Shown here piece by piece: positions 23,107 through 35,239 of a stretch of 64,000 bases of DNA (its first letter is position 1; every line of letters begins with the position of its first letter). The notes below the pieces were generated by a model. That model did no database searches and was not told where the DNA came from. It worked only from the letters and a program-made list of their open reading frames with translations. The translations under genes were made by a program, and so were the position numbers. This DNA comes from Ciborinia camelliae (lineage: Eukaryota > Ascomycota > Leotiomycetes > Helotiales > Sclerotiniaceae): contig JANPYM010000011.1 in assembly GCA_025890175.1 (NCBI GenBank), positions 1,840,299 to 1,904,298 on the forward strand, read 5' to 3'.

Positions 23107-23632
23107 ATGTCGAGCCAACCCCTCCTCCAAACGGCGCCTGGTTAGTCATCTCCAATCTTCGCACGAGGAGAGTTCTGTTCTGCAAGACGGCATGAACTCA
23201 ACTCGACGATGCCGAGAAATTTCACTTCTCCTTCTTCCCCCAACCCCCAACATCCACCCCCCATAACTAACACCCCCTTCCCCTCCAGGAAAACGGATCG
23301 CGCTCCCCACGCGCGTAGAACCCAAAGTATTCTTCGCCAACGAGCGGACCTTCCTCTCATGGCTCAACTTCACGGTCATCCTCGGGGCTCTCGCGATCGG
23401 GATGTTGAATTTTGGGGACCGACCCGCCTTCATCTCGGCCTCCATCTTCACCGTCATCAGCATGTTGACGATGGGATATGCCCTCTATGTGTATCACTGG
23501 CGAGCGAAGAGTATTCGTTTGCGAGGCCAGGGAGGTTTCGATGATCGGGTTGGTCCGACCGTTTTGGCGTTTGTCTTGTTGGTGGCCGTCGTGGTGAATT
23601 TTATCTTGAGAATTGTTTATGGGAGGGATTAG
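23107..23632 (+). CDS. VTC1: Vacuolar transporter chaperone 1 (2 exons, 125 aa)
   Basis: Small membrane subunit of the VTC complex, which makes polyphosphate at the vacuole and supports microautophagy and V-ATPase function. Exons: 23107-23140 and 23289-23632 (148-bp intron), 126 codons. The N-terminus is [20 protein letters not shown], then [19 protein letters not shown], a hallmark of the VTC1/DUF202 domain. Three membrane helices lie at about residues 36-54, 60-80 and 102-120. The conserved RxxLxW charge cluster is intact and the length matches the family. It is divergent from the dynein light chain gene. Confidence 0.95.
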
Positions 23633-24244
23633 ACGGTGAGATTCATTGGGAAAAGAGTGAGGGAGAAAGATTGGGAAGGGCGTGGGTGGAGAGGTGATGC
23701 CATCGCTGGTAGAGAAGCGAGAATATCGAGCGGAGATAATGGGATGAGATGAGAGGATGTTTTTACTGGAGGAAGAGATGAGAGTGTCAAAATTGGGAAA
23801 AGAAATCATAACTGCTCCATTACGAACAGTGTCGTATGCAGATTATCCATGTATATTTGGGTTTTGGGGGAAATGTGGTCAGTCATTAAATGGGAAGGAG
23901 TATTTAGATTGGGAAAATCAGGCATAATTACACCCGTACAAAGCGATAGCTAGCTATAGCCAGCACAACTTGTATGTATGTTTGTATATTTGGGGTTGAA
24001 ATAAGCAAGCTGAAGCTTCCATCTCATGTGTTGGTACACTGTTGAATTCCCGCCGATATCGCTACCATCTCGCTACCTTTGCAAGAAAGTACTGGGTATC
24101 TCCAATTCACGTCTATGAATATTTCCTTTCAGACCAAGAAAACGCCGTATTCCATTTTTGTTCCACCCGTTTCATTCATCCATTCCATCATAGCATAGCG
24201 CATTCTTCACCGTTCCTTTTTTCCTCACCATGCGCTGAATTCGA
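23633..24244. other. Intergenic between convergent genes
   Basis: 3' flanks of VTC1 and the Alba-domain gene. I see no gene or notable repeat. Confidence 0.5.
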
Positions 24245-25137
24245 TCAAGTCAAAGCATTAGTTTGCTCCCTATAAAGTTTCAATTAGTATGCCATCTGAT
24301 AGTGAAATTCAAAATCAGTGATTTAACATACCCATATATTTTCTTCAGACTCTCGATCCTGACTCGAGATAGATAGAGCGATAAAGTAGCCACGCATCGA
24401 ATCTTAGGTCTTCCTTCTGCTTCGAGTGCTCGTTCAAATGGCGTTTTCATAGTTTCGAAAGCTTCTTCTTCCTCCCCCTCATCTTTCATCTCTACATCTC
24501 CTTCCACCTGTCTCTCTCCTTCCTTCTGAACCACATCCTTTACCTCCACAACAGCATGTCGTGGAACCACGGTAGATAACTGCCCAACAACATTATATTG
24601 ATACCACTTCTTCCCGCTCTTCGCCAACTCCCGCTTGGCTATCTCCGCAATGCTTATTAATTTGCATCCCACGGGTGCTTTGGCAGATAAAAGTACGACG
24701 TGGGGGGATGGGTCCGAGAAGGAAAATGTTCCGAGGATGGAGAGGATTCGCGAGACTTTCTTTTGGATTTGGGAGGAGGAGAGGATGGATAGGTGGGTGG
24801 TTTGGTGGGCGGGTGTTAGATCGTGGGGAGCGGGGATTTGAAGGTGGATTTGGTGAGGGGTTGGAGTCGAGGTGATGGCTGCGGTGGCAGAGGGGGTTTT
24901 TTGTGGTTGAGCTTGATGAGAAGTCGTTTGAAGGGCGGAGGTGGTGGTAGATTTTGCTTTTTTTGAAGGTCGGTCTTGATCTGGTTCCGATTCTTGGAAG
25001 GTAGAGGGGAAATTTCCTTTGCGTTTCGAGGGAGCTCCAGCTGCTGCTGCTGCTGCTTCTTCTCGTTTGCGCTTTTGATTATCGCGGAATTCTTTTCCGG
25101 CTGGGCCTTTGCGGGCTACGGTCTTGGTTCGTGGCAT
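24245..25137 (-). CDS. Alba-domain RNA-binding protein (2 exons, 276 aa)
   Basis: Probably an Alba-superfamily subunit of RNase P/MRP (Pop6/Rpp25-like) or a related RNA-binding protein. The basic N-terminus (MPRTKTVARKGPAGKEF, KRKREE, six consecutive Ala) looks nuclear or nucleolar. The Alba-like core runs from about residue 125 to 270: SQIQKKVSRILSIL, HVVLLSAKAPVGCKLISIAE, IAKRELAKSGKKWYQYNVVG, then, after an acidic insert, RPKIRCVATLSLYLSR and IESLKKIYG. Exon 1 is 24332-25137. I prefer a 62-bp intron (24270-24331), because it has a perfect TACTAAT branch site 18 bp before the AG; the end is then GEQTNALT. A 36-bp intron ending at 24296 would give GWHTN instead. The subunit name is tentative. 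Confidence 0.7.
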
Positions 25138-27540
25138 GGTTGCTGGTGTTGAGAGGTTCGAGGTTGTGTACCCTGTTTTGCTGCTGAATGTGATTCTGAA
25201 AGTGAAAGTTCAAGGCGGAAAAGAGAAATAAGTGTACGAGGCTGGGAAGACAGAAAAAGAGTACTGAAAAATTGCTAATGGAATAGAAGAAAGTAGTAGG
25301 TGAAGCGCTTATAGATATTCGTTTACCTTTCGAGGCAAAGATATCAGTTATGTTGATATCTTTAGAGACCAGCCCTCAGGTAAATCAAATTTTGGGAGCT
25401 TTGGAGAGCATCGGATGTCGGAGGTTGCTAATCTACCAATCAAAAGTTGGCCTAGCTCTCGTTTATGACCAAAATTAGGCAAGCGGCCGCCAATGCGGTC
25501 GATGCGGCCGTACTCTCACAGTTTCTAGATCTCGAGAATCTCATTGACAATCAACTCCATCATCCATTGATCACAAAATGAAAATCATCAATTGCTGTGT
25601 CCCGTTGTATCCTGTTGTATCCCTTCATCTCCTTGCCTTCATAAATATAGAGTGCTGACAAGAATGTTCATACAGAAACCCGAAATATATCGGGTAGTCC
25701 CATTTGTTTGTCCCGCAGATGGATGTTGAAGAATTGTCCTGCAAGGCTAGACAAAATATCCCGATTCGCCAGGTTCGCAGCGACATTATTGTCCTGTCAT
25801 GAAGAGGCGCATTTCTACACACCGAGTACTACATGGATAAAGCTATCGATTAGTTTTATCTTCATTCGCACTTGGCCAATATATTATTAAATAGATAAGC
25901 ACATAAGCTTTCCCCTCATTCTCATGAGTGGGGGGTTTTATCGTGACATTGTCTCATCGATCAGCAACTTTCGTTTCATATCTACAGCCTCGAAAACCTT
26001 ATACGTCTGTGCTACTACTACGAGTTTAAGAAAGCATAAATATTCTTGTTTGATTTTGTTCGTTTCGTTTCGTTATATGTTTAAGGCTACGCAGATATGT
26101 CACTGTCACAAGCCTTGTGCATATCTGCCGGTAAATGGTGTACAGTACCAAGCACAACGCAAGAAGCCATAACGAAAGATTCCCCATGGGACCAAAAATG
26201 CGCAGCCTCCCGAGGAGGTTGATGTTCGATACACACCTAGTAAAATCAAACAAGGGTAGTTGCCCAAGATAGTCTCAGATTGCAGCCGTTTGACTGGACT
26301 TCGGGAGTCTCCATGCCTCTTTGCCCTGGTCTTCATTAAACCGTCAAGCTTAGACGAGCCAATATCAAGGAAAACGGGGATACGAAGTTACAAAAGTGTG
26401 TGTGGTCGTATCGGACAACCATTTGAGAAGTTTCTACGATATGGCCGATGTCCAGGCTTATCCACGCGGCCTGTTGTCTATTCGGGGTTGATGGATCGGC
26501 AAAGTACTCCATAGACTACGCACGGTTGTTGATGAATTGATTCTAAATTTGAGGTTTATTATCTCTGGGGCAACATTTTCATAACTATCGATATCCTTGA
26601 CTTATACTATAATTAGCGATTAGGTCGAGAACATTATGAGTCAGTTTTGGATAGTGGAAAGTAACCTCAAAGGAATCTAGGTCGAAGTACGTATGAAGTG
26701 TATACGCATTCAGAACGTAGGTAGAGGTGGAATTGCAGCAACACCGCAACATACATCGCAAACACATCATACCTATAGTGGGTTCCTCTCTTGATTTATA
26801 TACGGAGTAGATTTCACATGTGCTTCATCTTTACTTTCTCTCCCCTTTTTCCCATGTATGATCTACCTCTGGAATCATGCGATACATGGATAAAATGGCA
26901 CATCTCTCTTTTTACCCATACATTTCGTGGGTCCAAGACTCCAGCATCTTGCATACGAAGATGGAGCATAGCCAAAATAGGTGGACCATAGAATAAAAGA
27001 AGGGATGGAGAAATCGATGATTAACCTTAACAGGCTTAGCTCTAGATGGCAAAGCTGTGAGGTAACCGGATTACTTATCTTATCGACCAATCAGAGTTGA
27101 GATTGATATTATTCTTCCTTCATTCCAAGCTATTTCTATTTCTAAGCCAAGCCAAGCAACAAATAAAGGACTCAGATTAATGTAAGCACACCAATCCCCG
27201 TCGTCACCCTTGCCACCTGCATGCATATCGCATCGCAGAGAGGGAAGAGAAGAGGCCTACCTAATTTAAATTATTCACGGGCATCACGGGTGGTGGTGAG
27301 CATTACTTTTTTTTTGCGGATCAATTGGATAGAACTGGGGCGTTACCTTTTTATCTTTACCTTACCTTGAACCTTTTTTGATGAATAATTCAATAATAAT
27401 GGTAAAATTGATAGTAGTAGTAGGTAGGTATCTAGGTAGGTAATAAATCAAAAAGAGAAAAAAAAAGAGGGGATCTTGACTCTTCAAACTATCAAACTGT
27501 CAAACTCCAGCTGAGGTGGAAAAATAAAGTTAATAAGTTT
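25138..27540. other. Intergenic, no gene seen
   Basis: Upstream of the Alba gene and far upstream of the AHC1-like gene. The DNA is AT-rich with scattered short frames under 90 codons on both strands, none with family motifs. A GCGGCCGCCAATGCGGTC patch with repeated GCGGCCG lies at about 25481-25510. A (GGTA)n-like TAGGTAGGTATCTAGGTAGGTAA lies near 27421. Confidence 0.4.
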
Positions 27541-29274
27541 GATTCCGTATAGTACGTATAGGCTTTCTTAATCACTAGGTATCTATCAATGACTGATGAG
27601 CCATCCATCAATCATTACCTCCTTCCTACCTGTACACTTATTAGTACACTCACTACCTACACTTAGTACACTTACTACCTACACTTACTACACTTACTAC
27701 ATTTACTACACTCGCACACTCCCACACTCCCCATTTTATATCATCATTCCATTTCACGCTACAACCTCCTCTGAATCTCCTTTACAACCCACCCACGCAA
27801 CCCAACCCAACCTTTCTACAAAAACTATCTACAATCTTCAACTTGACAACCAAACCACCAAACCACCATCTATCACCACTTTACGTTACTGCTCCTATTC
27901 AGAGATTTCCAACGATACTCAACAACAATAACCACAACAACAATAAAAAGAATACCGGTGCCACCACTACCACTTTTACGAAAGATCTTTTAATAATTCA
28001 CTCTTCCACATTTTTTCTGTTACTTTACCTTACCTATACAGTACATACTTCACTTTGAACTTCATTTGTAATAACAGAAGAGAAGAGAATAGAACAAAAA
28101 AAACATTCGACTTTCCGCTTTGTTTCCTACCTACCATACATACGTCTGGTCTCGTACTTCTTTTACCGCTTGTTCTCTGCCTTCATATACCATATCATCC
28201 ATACCATCTATACACGTTATCAACTTTCACTCACCTCACTACTGTACTCTACTCCGTACACTACACGATCGCTACCCTCACGACCACTCTAAGAGCGCAA
28301 GAGCCACCCACACCCACCGACTAGTGAGTGGTACATACCATCTCATCCATACCTACCTACCTACCTACCTACCTAGGTTTTCCTCAAATCCAAATACCCA
28401 ATATCCCACACCCAATCAATAAAACGAACGAGCCAACGAGCGGTCGACCCAATTTCCCATATTTGAATTTCCCTTTCCCACCCATCACCCACCCGAATTC
28501 AATTCGTTGGATTATTTGTTCGCTTTCCAGGTTCCTTCGCTCCTTCCTTCCTTACTGCCTTACCGTACATTATTACATTACGCATACGTCAACTCAGGTT
28601 CCAACCTTCTCCTCCTTACTGTAAGGTCTTACCTTTCCAAGATATTCCGCTCCCTCCATTTGTGGTCGGTATCTCCAAAACCCCATCCATCCATCCATTT
28701 TACCTTTGTACGGTCGCAACTTTTCCATCCCTATTAAAGACAACCACAACCAAAACCCAACCCAACCAGACAACCCGCCCGCATCCAACAAGGAAGGCAA
28801 CAACAACAATAACAACAACATCAACATCAACATCAACATCCACAACAAATAAAAAAAATACCTTTGAATCATCACAACTCAATCCTTTCTCAATAAACAA
28901 AATCGCGACAAAGCCAAAATTCATACGGCATAATTTATTTCGATTCTCACGCAATCCTTTCACGATTTATCTTACACAATAAATTCTTGTAATTGATTTT
29001 CATTCGACTGTACAAAATCCTCGGCGCGCTTTTGATTTTAGACTTTTTGTTCCGTCACTTTTTAGGGAGGTCCTTATCAACATTATCGACGTCAGATCGC
29101 AAAACTTACGAGTTACGACTTTCACCAAAGGAATTTGAGTTTAGTTCAATCACCTTTTTATTAGACCCCAATAGCTCGCCCACTACGATCGCGTTATTTA
29201 CCCGTTCAACCAAATACAATAATTAGTGCCCGGTCGCACATTCACTCCATAATCCATTCAACCTTTTTACGTAT
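27541..29274 (+). promoter_or_regulatory. Long pyrimidine-rich promoter/leader of the AHC1-like gene
   Basis: About 1.7 kb of CT/CA-rich + strand sequence precedes the ATG at 29275. It includes CTACCTACACTTACTACAC repeats (27649-27700), CTACCTACCTACC near 28351-28375 and CAACATCAACATCAAC near 28810. Strong strand bias for C over G is typical of long fungal leaders. It holds many short frames, but none looks coding. Promoter and leader limits are not determinable from sequence alone. Confidence 0.45.
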
Positions 29275-31329
29275 ATGCGAATGTTTCGCCTGCCTTCGTG
29301 GATCTCCGAATCCAGGAGTTGCGACCAAGTGTTAGATGGAGAAGAAAAACACAACATGACACACTCCATTCTCCCTGTTTACGAATGCGTTAGTCCTTCG
29401 AAACGAAAGAGAAGCAATAGTCCGAATGTTCCGATGCCGATCTTGGACGCTTCGAAATTAAAAGAAATGAAACGGAGGAAGCGCGAAATGTCGGAGGAAG
29501 ACGACCTCTCACCCATGATGGATGGTGGAGATGTTGAAATGAGGGATAGCAAAGAACAGGTCGTCGATCTCGATTTAGTTCGAGAAACCATCGAATCTGA
29601 ACTCAGCCTCGAGATTCTCATGAAGCATAACGAATTGCGCCTAATCCAAGCAGAGCTGGCCAAATGTCAAGTCTCTCTTGAACAGTTACGTCGCGTTCAC
29701 TTGATACCATTTCCAGGTGTTCAAGGTACTGGAGCTCACGCTTCGCCCGAGTCAATGTCCATCGTTAGTGCCGGTACGGGTCCAGCAGTCTGGAGTGGCG
29801 ATAAAGTCCCAAAGTGGGCTCCGCCGTATGGCATTGCCGAAGGACCGTACACGAGACATTGGGCCAAATGGCTCATTCCCGACCCGGCTTTTGATGGTTT
29901 AAGTATTGACTCACATGCAGGCCCCGGCAGACCACGCGCTGCCAAGACGGTGCCGGAAGGAAGAGCTACTAGAAATAGTATCGCTGATGGGAGTCCTTTC
30001 TCAACCAAATCAAGATCACATCGTGGATCTTCTAGTCAACATTACCAATCTCTTCCCAGCGGGTACTCTCAACCAAAAGAGAAAAAGGCCGGACCATCTA
30101 TTCTCAAGCGTAGCGATGGTAATACGGTCAAGCTTGTCTGCTTGGATTGCAATCGCGAAGATTTTTCCAGCACTCAAGGTTTCATCAATCATTGTCGCAT
30201 TCAGCATCACCGTGAGTTTAAGAGTCATGAAGAGGCTGCTCAGATTAGTGGACAGATTATCGAAGTCGATGAGGCTGGTGCATCTCCTGGTATGGGGAAG
30301 AGTCCAAGTGTAGCAACTGGTGATCTCGTTCATCCTCTTATCAAAAGTGCGCCAATCGACCAAGAAGCTCACACTGCTCTTCTTTCTCGTATCCACGATT
30401 CTATGAATTTATATCTACAAGGCAGACTTCCTGGTGTGACGTCGATTCCTGGAAGTGCAACCTCGTCACCACAGAAGCCATCAGTTGTGAAGCCCAAAGT
30501 GCAACCTCCCAAGAAAAATTTCGTACCATCAATCTCTACACCTCATCTCTCCGAGTTATTAAAAAGCAGAGGTTTTGGTGGCGATCTTGAGGAAATAGTT
30601 GGTGATGCAAAAACACGTGTTAATATGGATGAACTTTCATCATCTGAAGAGGAATCTTCCGATGATGAAGTAACTGAAACATCAACTGCTGCTGTTCCTT
30701 CACGTCGTCCTGGTGGTTTCGATGGACCGGTAGATACACCAATGACTGGTATGCGTTTGCCAGGCCGAGCTACCATGTCATCATCACACTTTAGACCTAC
30801 AAGCAGCAAAGGTATTGATGCTTCCGCAAGACCTGGTCATAGCCACATCTCACCTCATCCAACTTATGCTACTCTCAATACTACCATGGTTTCACCGGAA
30901 GCAAGACAAGTCAATCGGCCACAACCCATCCGAATTCGCGATGATGATCACGATCACGATGGAGATATTGATATGGGTATGGGTATGGGTATCCCCGATG
31001 CATCTTCCATGATCGATCTCAGTCCCAACACGGTGGCTAGTAACAATGCCCCGAGTCTCGTTAGTGACGATGGCGAGTATGATGAAGGTGATGATGATGC
31101 TGAGAGCGTATCATCAGAGGATGCTGACGAGAGTGATGTAGCCGAGATCGATATTGAGGATGGGGATGGCGAGAAGGTGGTCGGGAGGACGGTTCTCGCC
31201 AGAGGTCGCGAGCGCGCGAAAAAATCGGTTGATAAACATGTTAGCTTTGTTCGGGAGGTTCCTGATGCAAATTCAAATGCAAATGCAAATGCAAATGGTG
31301 GGAATAAGAAAATGAGACAGAGGCAGTAG
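29275..31329 (+). CDS. AHC1-like C2H2 zinc-finger protein (684 aa, single exon)
   Basis: Likely nuclear chromatin factor; the zinc finger resembles that of fungal proteins annotated as AHC1-like (ADA histone acetyltransferase complex component). The finger reads CLDCNREDFSS then TQGFINHCRIQHH, with Cys289, Cys292, His306 and His311. N-terminal features: SKRKRSNSP (NLS-like), a basic KEMKRRKRE and a Leu-rich helix around LEILMKHNELRLIQAEL. Next is the block WAPPYGIAEGPYTRHWAKW. The C-terminus is disordered and acidic with SSSEEESSDDE, a Met-Gly repeat and an (Asn-Ala)n run before the stop. Two Mets lie six bases apart; MFRLPSW is the likelier start by family habit. The TTAGGG-like repeat starts at the stop codon. 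The AHC1 assignment is from motif memory. Confidence 0.65.
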   Translation: MRMFRLPSWISESRSCDQVLDGEEKHNMTHSILPVYECVSPSKRKRSNSPNVPMPILDASKLKEMKRRKREMSEEDDLSPMMDGGDVEMRDSKEQVVDLDLVRETIESELSLEILMKHNELRLIQAELAKCQVSLEQLRRVHLIPFPGVQGTGAHASPESMSIVSAGTGPAVWSGDKVPKWAPPYGIAEGPYTRHWAKWLIPDPAFDGLSIDSHAGPGRPRAAKTVPEGRATRNSIADGSPFSTKSRSHRGSSSQHYQSLPSGYSQPKEKKAGPSILKRSDGNTVKLVCLDCNREDFSSTQGFINHCRIQHHREFKSHEEAAQISGQIIEVDEAGASPGMGKSPSVATGDLVHPLIKSAPIDQEAHTALLSRIHDSMNLYLQGRLPGVTSIPGSATSSPQKPSVVKPKVQPPKKNFVPSISTPHLSELLKSRGFGGDLEEIVGDAKTRVNMDELSSSEEESSDDEVTETSTAAVPSRRPGGFDGPVDTPMTGMRLPGRATMSSSHFRPTSSKGIDASARPGHSHISPHPTYATLNTTMVSPEARQVNRPQPIRIRDDDHDHDGDIDMGMGMGIPDASSMIDLSPNTVASNNAPSLVSDDGEYDEGDDDAESVSSEDADESDVAEIDIEDGDGEKVVGRTVLARGRERAKKSVDKHVSFVREVPDANSNANANANGGNKKMRQRQ

Positions 31330-31406
31330 GGTAGGGTAGCGTTAGGGTAGGGGAGGGTAGAGGAGGGTAGAGGAGGGTAGCGTAGGGTAGGGTAGCGTTA
31401 GGTTAC
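31327..31406 (+). repeat. Degenerate TAGGGTAG repeat
   Basis: Tandem GGGTAG, TTAGGG and GAGGGTAGAG units begin within the stop codon of the AHC1-like gene. They resemble the fungal telomere repeat TTAGGG but are irregular, and single-copy genes lie on both sides. Confidence 0.8.
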
Positions 31407-31701
31407 GATCGGGTTAGAATATGAAATATCGTCATGAGCGTTGCATTTTTTGGGGGAGAGGGAGGGTTGGGGGGAGAGGAGTGGGGGGCCGGTCAATGCT
31501 TATAGGTACTTAACTAGATACCTACCTACCTTACGTAAGCTAGCTAGTTATATGAATGGATTTTGTTACCTTGCCTCACTTTGTCTTGCCTTGCCTTGCC
31601 TTGTCTTGCCGTATCGTACCTTCCAAGGTTGATTGATTTTTGATGATGATGATGACGAGCTAGCTAGCTGGCCTGGTTTTTGAACTTGTTTTGGAACTTT
31701 T

Positions 31702-31757
31702 TGGAGGGGGAGAGGGGAGAAGGGGGAGAAGGGGGAGAAGGGGGAGAAGGGGGAGAA
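31702..31757 (+). repeat. (AGGGGGAGA)n minisatellite
   Basis: About five or six 9-bp purine-only units. Confidence 0.85.
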
Positions 31758-31826
31758 TGGTAGAATGGTAGGATGGGATGGGATAGTAAGATCAATCATT
31801 AACATGAAAACAATACATCAAAAAAA

Positions 31827-31923
31827 CCTCGAAACCCTCGAAACCCTCGAAACCCTCGAAACCCTCGAAACCCTCAAAACCCTCGAAACCCTCGAAACCT
31901 CGAAACCTTCAAAACTCTCGAAA
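31827..31923 (+). repeat. (CTCGAAACC)n minisatellite
   Basis: About ten 9-bp units, with small variants (CTCAAAACC, TTCAAAACT) towards the right end. Confidence 0.9.
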
Positions 31924-32037
31924 ATCTCAATAAAATACACCACTGGCAATACACTAATCCACTAATCCACTAATACATATTGCTCTTCAGGACAGGATTG
32001 TAAGTTGTAAGTTGTAAGTTGTAATAATTACCGGGAA

Positions 32038-32109
32038 ATGTTTAAAATGTTTAAAATGTTTAAAATGTTTAAAATGTTTAAAATGTTTAAAATGTTTAAA
32101 ATGTTTAAA
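32038..32109 (+). repeat. (ATGTTTAAA)8 minisatellite
   Basis: Eight exact 9-bp units directly abutting the TTTA array. Confidence 0.95.
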
Positions 32110-32114
32110 ATACA

Positions 32115-32288
<174 letters not shown>

Positions 32289-32392
32289 AATAAAAATAAA
32301 AATAAAAATAAAAATAAAAATAAAAATAAAAATAAAAATAAAAATAAGAATAAGAATAAGAATAAGAATAAGAATAAAAATAAAAATAAGAT
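32289..32392 (+). repeat. (AATAAA)n / (AATAAG)n hexamer array
   Basis: About ten AATAAA-type hexamers pass into about five AATAAG hexamers and back, an internal variant block typical of a slowly diversifying microsatellite. Confidence 0.9.
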
Positions 32393-32415
32393 TTTTTATA
32401 CTAATTATTTAGTAG

Positions 32416-32860
32416 AGGTAGAGGGCTGGAGGGCTGGAGGGCTGGAGGGCTTTGGATATTGATTGGATTGATTTTGATTGATTGATTGGTTTAGGGGGGG
32501 GTAGGGGAGGTGTTTGGTTGATTTAGGGGTAGGGGGGTTGTTTGGTTAAGAGTTGTTGGAGGTAGTTGGAGGTAGTTGGAGGTAGTTGGAGGTATAGTTA
32601 TTTTTATTTTATGTATGTGTGTGTGTATAATATAGTAGATATACCTTAAAGGAAATGGGGGGTTATAACGAAAATAAATTTGCTGTTTGCTGTTTGCTGT
32701 TTGCTGTTTGCAGCGTAATATGAGAGAGATGCAGGTGCTGAAGAGTGAGAGTGAGAGTGAGAGTGAGAGTTAGAGTTAGAGTGAAGAGTGAGAGTGAGAG
32801 TTAGAGTGAAGAGTGAGAGTGAGAGTTAGAGTTGGAGTTGGAACTTGGAATTTGGAATTT
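32416..32860 (+). repeat. Cluster of short arrays: GAGGGCTG, GGAGGTAGTT, TGCTGTT, GAGAGT
   Basis: Four further arrays follow in order: GAGGGCTG (four units, about 32419-32448), GGAGGTAGTT (four units, about 32558-32593), TGCTGTT (four to five units, about 32683-32712) and GAGAGT/TAGAGT hexamers (about 32743-32836). The last array has a longer higher-order period containing GTGAAGA. Confidence 0.85.
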
Positions 32861-35239
32861 GGAGGAAGATGAGGAGGATCTATTGAGATGGGTTGATGAT
32901 GAAGATGAGGAAGGGAGGAGAGGGGAAGATCCGCTTGGAATATCGATATCGATATCGAAGGAGTGAGGAAAGGAAAGGAAAGAGAAAATGTTTTCGAGTG
33001 GGGAATGCTCGGCTCGCTTCTTCTTTACTATTGTAGATGGAAGGAGATCCAGTTCGTTGTTGAGTTGCGCCAGCGAATAAGCGTCCCGTTTACGAATTGA
33101 CGAATTGATAAAAAGATGAAAAGACCATCTGGTCGGGGGCCTCCTCGCCGATCATGACATGATCCAGCGAAGGTTTTCGCGGATCCTGATGGCTTGGTGA
33201 AAACACATTTTCCGCCTGAGATTATAAATGATTGAACAATACAGAATAATTAGTTCATGATTTTCGTCCAACGCCACTATATAGAAGATGAACGATGGCA
33301 TCCCCTTTAATAACACAGTTTCTGTTTCTGTTTCTGTTTCTGGCAAACACAACTTCGGACTTCTGGATTTTCCTGAAACTCGATCTAGATAGATATATGG
33401 ATGGATGGGTATGACATTCCTTCTCCTATTCATTCATTCACCTGTGATTGCACACCAAACAACAGCATGCAAGTGCTCACTAGCTTTCGATAGAAGATAA
33501 TTGGACGTTCAAGGGCTATCAATCGAGTCTCGCATAAGGAATTTCCACCGCATCGCATCTCCAATCTTGCAAAATTGACAGCTGTATACTAGGTAGGTAG
33601 GGAAAATCCCTGAACCTCGGCTGGACCCTGCCTGCCTGCCTGTCTGCCCTAACTAATAAATTATACAACAGCGAGCGTTGAAACAAACTTCGCGCATCGG
33701 CTGCATCTATCTGCACAGCATGCTCTTGCGGCAGTTCTTTTGCTCGGGCTTCGTCGATGTAAAGAGCATCGATGAGTCGATCTAGAGATCTCGAGGCCGA
33801 GTCTGAACCCGAACCCGATGCGTAGGGGGATCAAGTCATTGTGGCGATTTCCTGTCACGAAAAGCGCCTGCTCGTCGCACTTAATGCGTTTTGAATCGGC
33901 TCGAGAACCGCTATCATATGAGGGATTCTATGATCTACGATATGCAAAACCGTCGAGATTGATCTCGGCGAGAGGGCATTAGATCAGATCGGATCAGATC
34001 GGATCGGCGCATCTTAATCTTTTGCAAAAAAGGAAAAAGTTTAAGAATGCAAAGGGAACGAGAAGAGAAAACTTAACTCAAGTCATCTGTGGGCGTGAGG
34101 CTCTACCCTGATATTCTAGAAGGAATTGGTGATCTTTAACGTCAAAGAGTCACCATCTATTGAAGATCATGTGAAGACCATTTTGGTGCGATGTTTGATG
34201 TTTCGCGTGTATATGTTTAGTGAGGTTTCATGAGAGTCGGGCTTAGCTTCCAAGATATCTCGAGCTGTATATTTATTTGTGGAGGCTTTGGAGGGGTCAT
34301 ACATCCGGGATACATACATACATGCATACGCTGTACTATCAAACGAATGCATTGTAATTGAGTTTGCATAGCCCGCTCGTGTTACAAAGGTATAGCCTTA
34401 CATATCGTAGAAGAGTCCGGCAAGCTGTTAATTGGAGTGGTTCTGCTTCGTAGTGGTAATTAAGAGGTGTTATACGTAGCATATGCCTATGCATGGATTG
34501 AGAGCTGAGAGGGGTATGTATGTAAGGTATATACTTATTGTGAGATATGATGGATGAAAGTTGGTATAACGGGTGAGTATTTGTGGTAAGGATGTGGTAA
34601 TGTGTACTAGGTTGCACTAACCACTGAAGAATATCAAAAGATAGGTATTATTTGTTGACAAATCCGAATACATATAAATAAACAGGCAGTTTCTTGCAGA
34701 AAGAAAGAAAGAAAAAAGATCTGTGTAATCATGGGGTTCAAGACTAAGATGGATGCGATTGAACAATGATGGCTTGCATGCGCACCTGGTTGATTAACCA
34801 GTAGACTGACCACCAGTAGGTACTTGGGACACTGAAAAGTGGGTGGTTTGAAAGGAGAAAGATGGGGATTGAAAACTAGAAGTGTGCCTGTAGATAGCTA
34901 CCTTCTAGGCTATGTGATATGCTAAGCTAGTGTACATATGATATGATATGATGAAACCACCCCAATGACTGAAACTTCCGATCCAGTAAACGAGAGGCTC
35001 AAAAGACCATTCAGAGGTTTCCTATCTTCTAGTCAAAAGGGAATGATTATATATAATAATTCTAAAAAGACCCTATTATGGAAGGTAAGCGTGGGACACT
35101 TCCCAACTTTCCAAAAAAAAAAATTGATTGATTATTTTCAAGTGAATGACTTTGTTTGAGTCGTAGATATTACCAAACAACACCCAAACTTGACATCTCA
35201 ACCTAATCCTCACCTATCCCCTCTCTCCCCAAGCTCATA
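32861..35239. other. Intergenic, no gene seen
   Basis: Includes TCGATATCGATATCGA near 32945, TTTCTG hexamers near 33318-33342, GATCGGATCAGATCGG repeats near 33985 and ATGATATGATATGATG near 34940. No frame shows family motifs or a credible exon chain. Confidence 0.45.
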
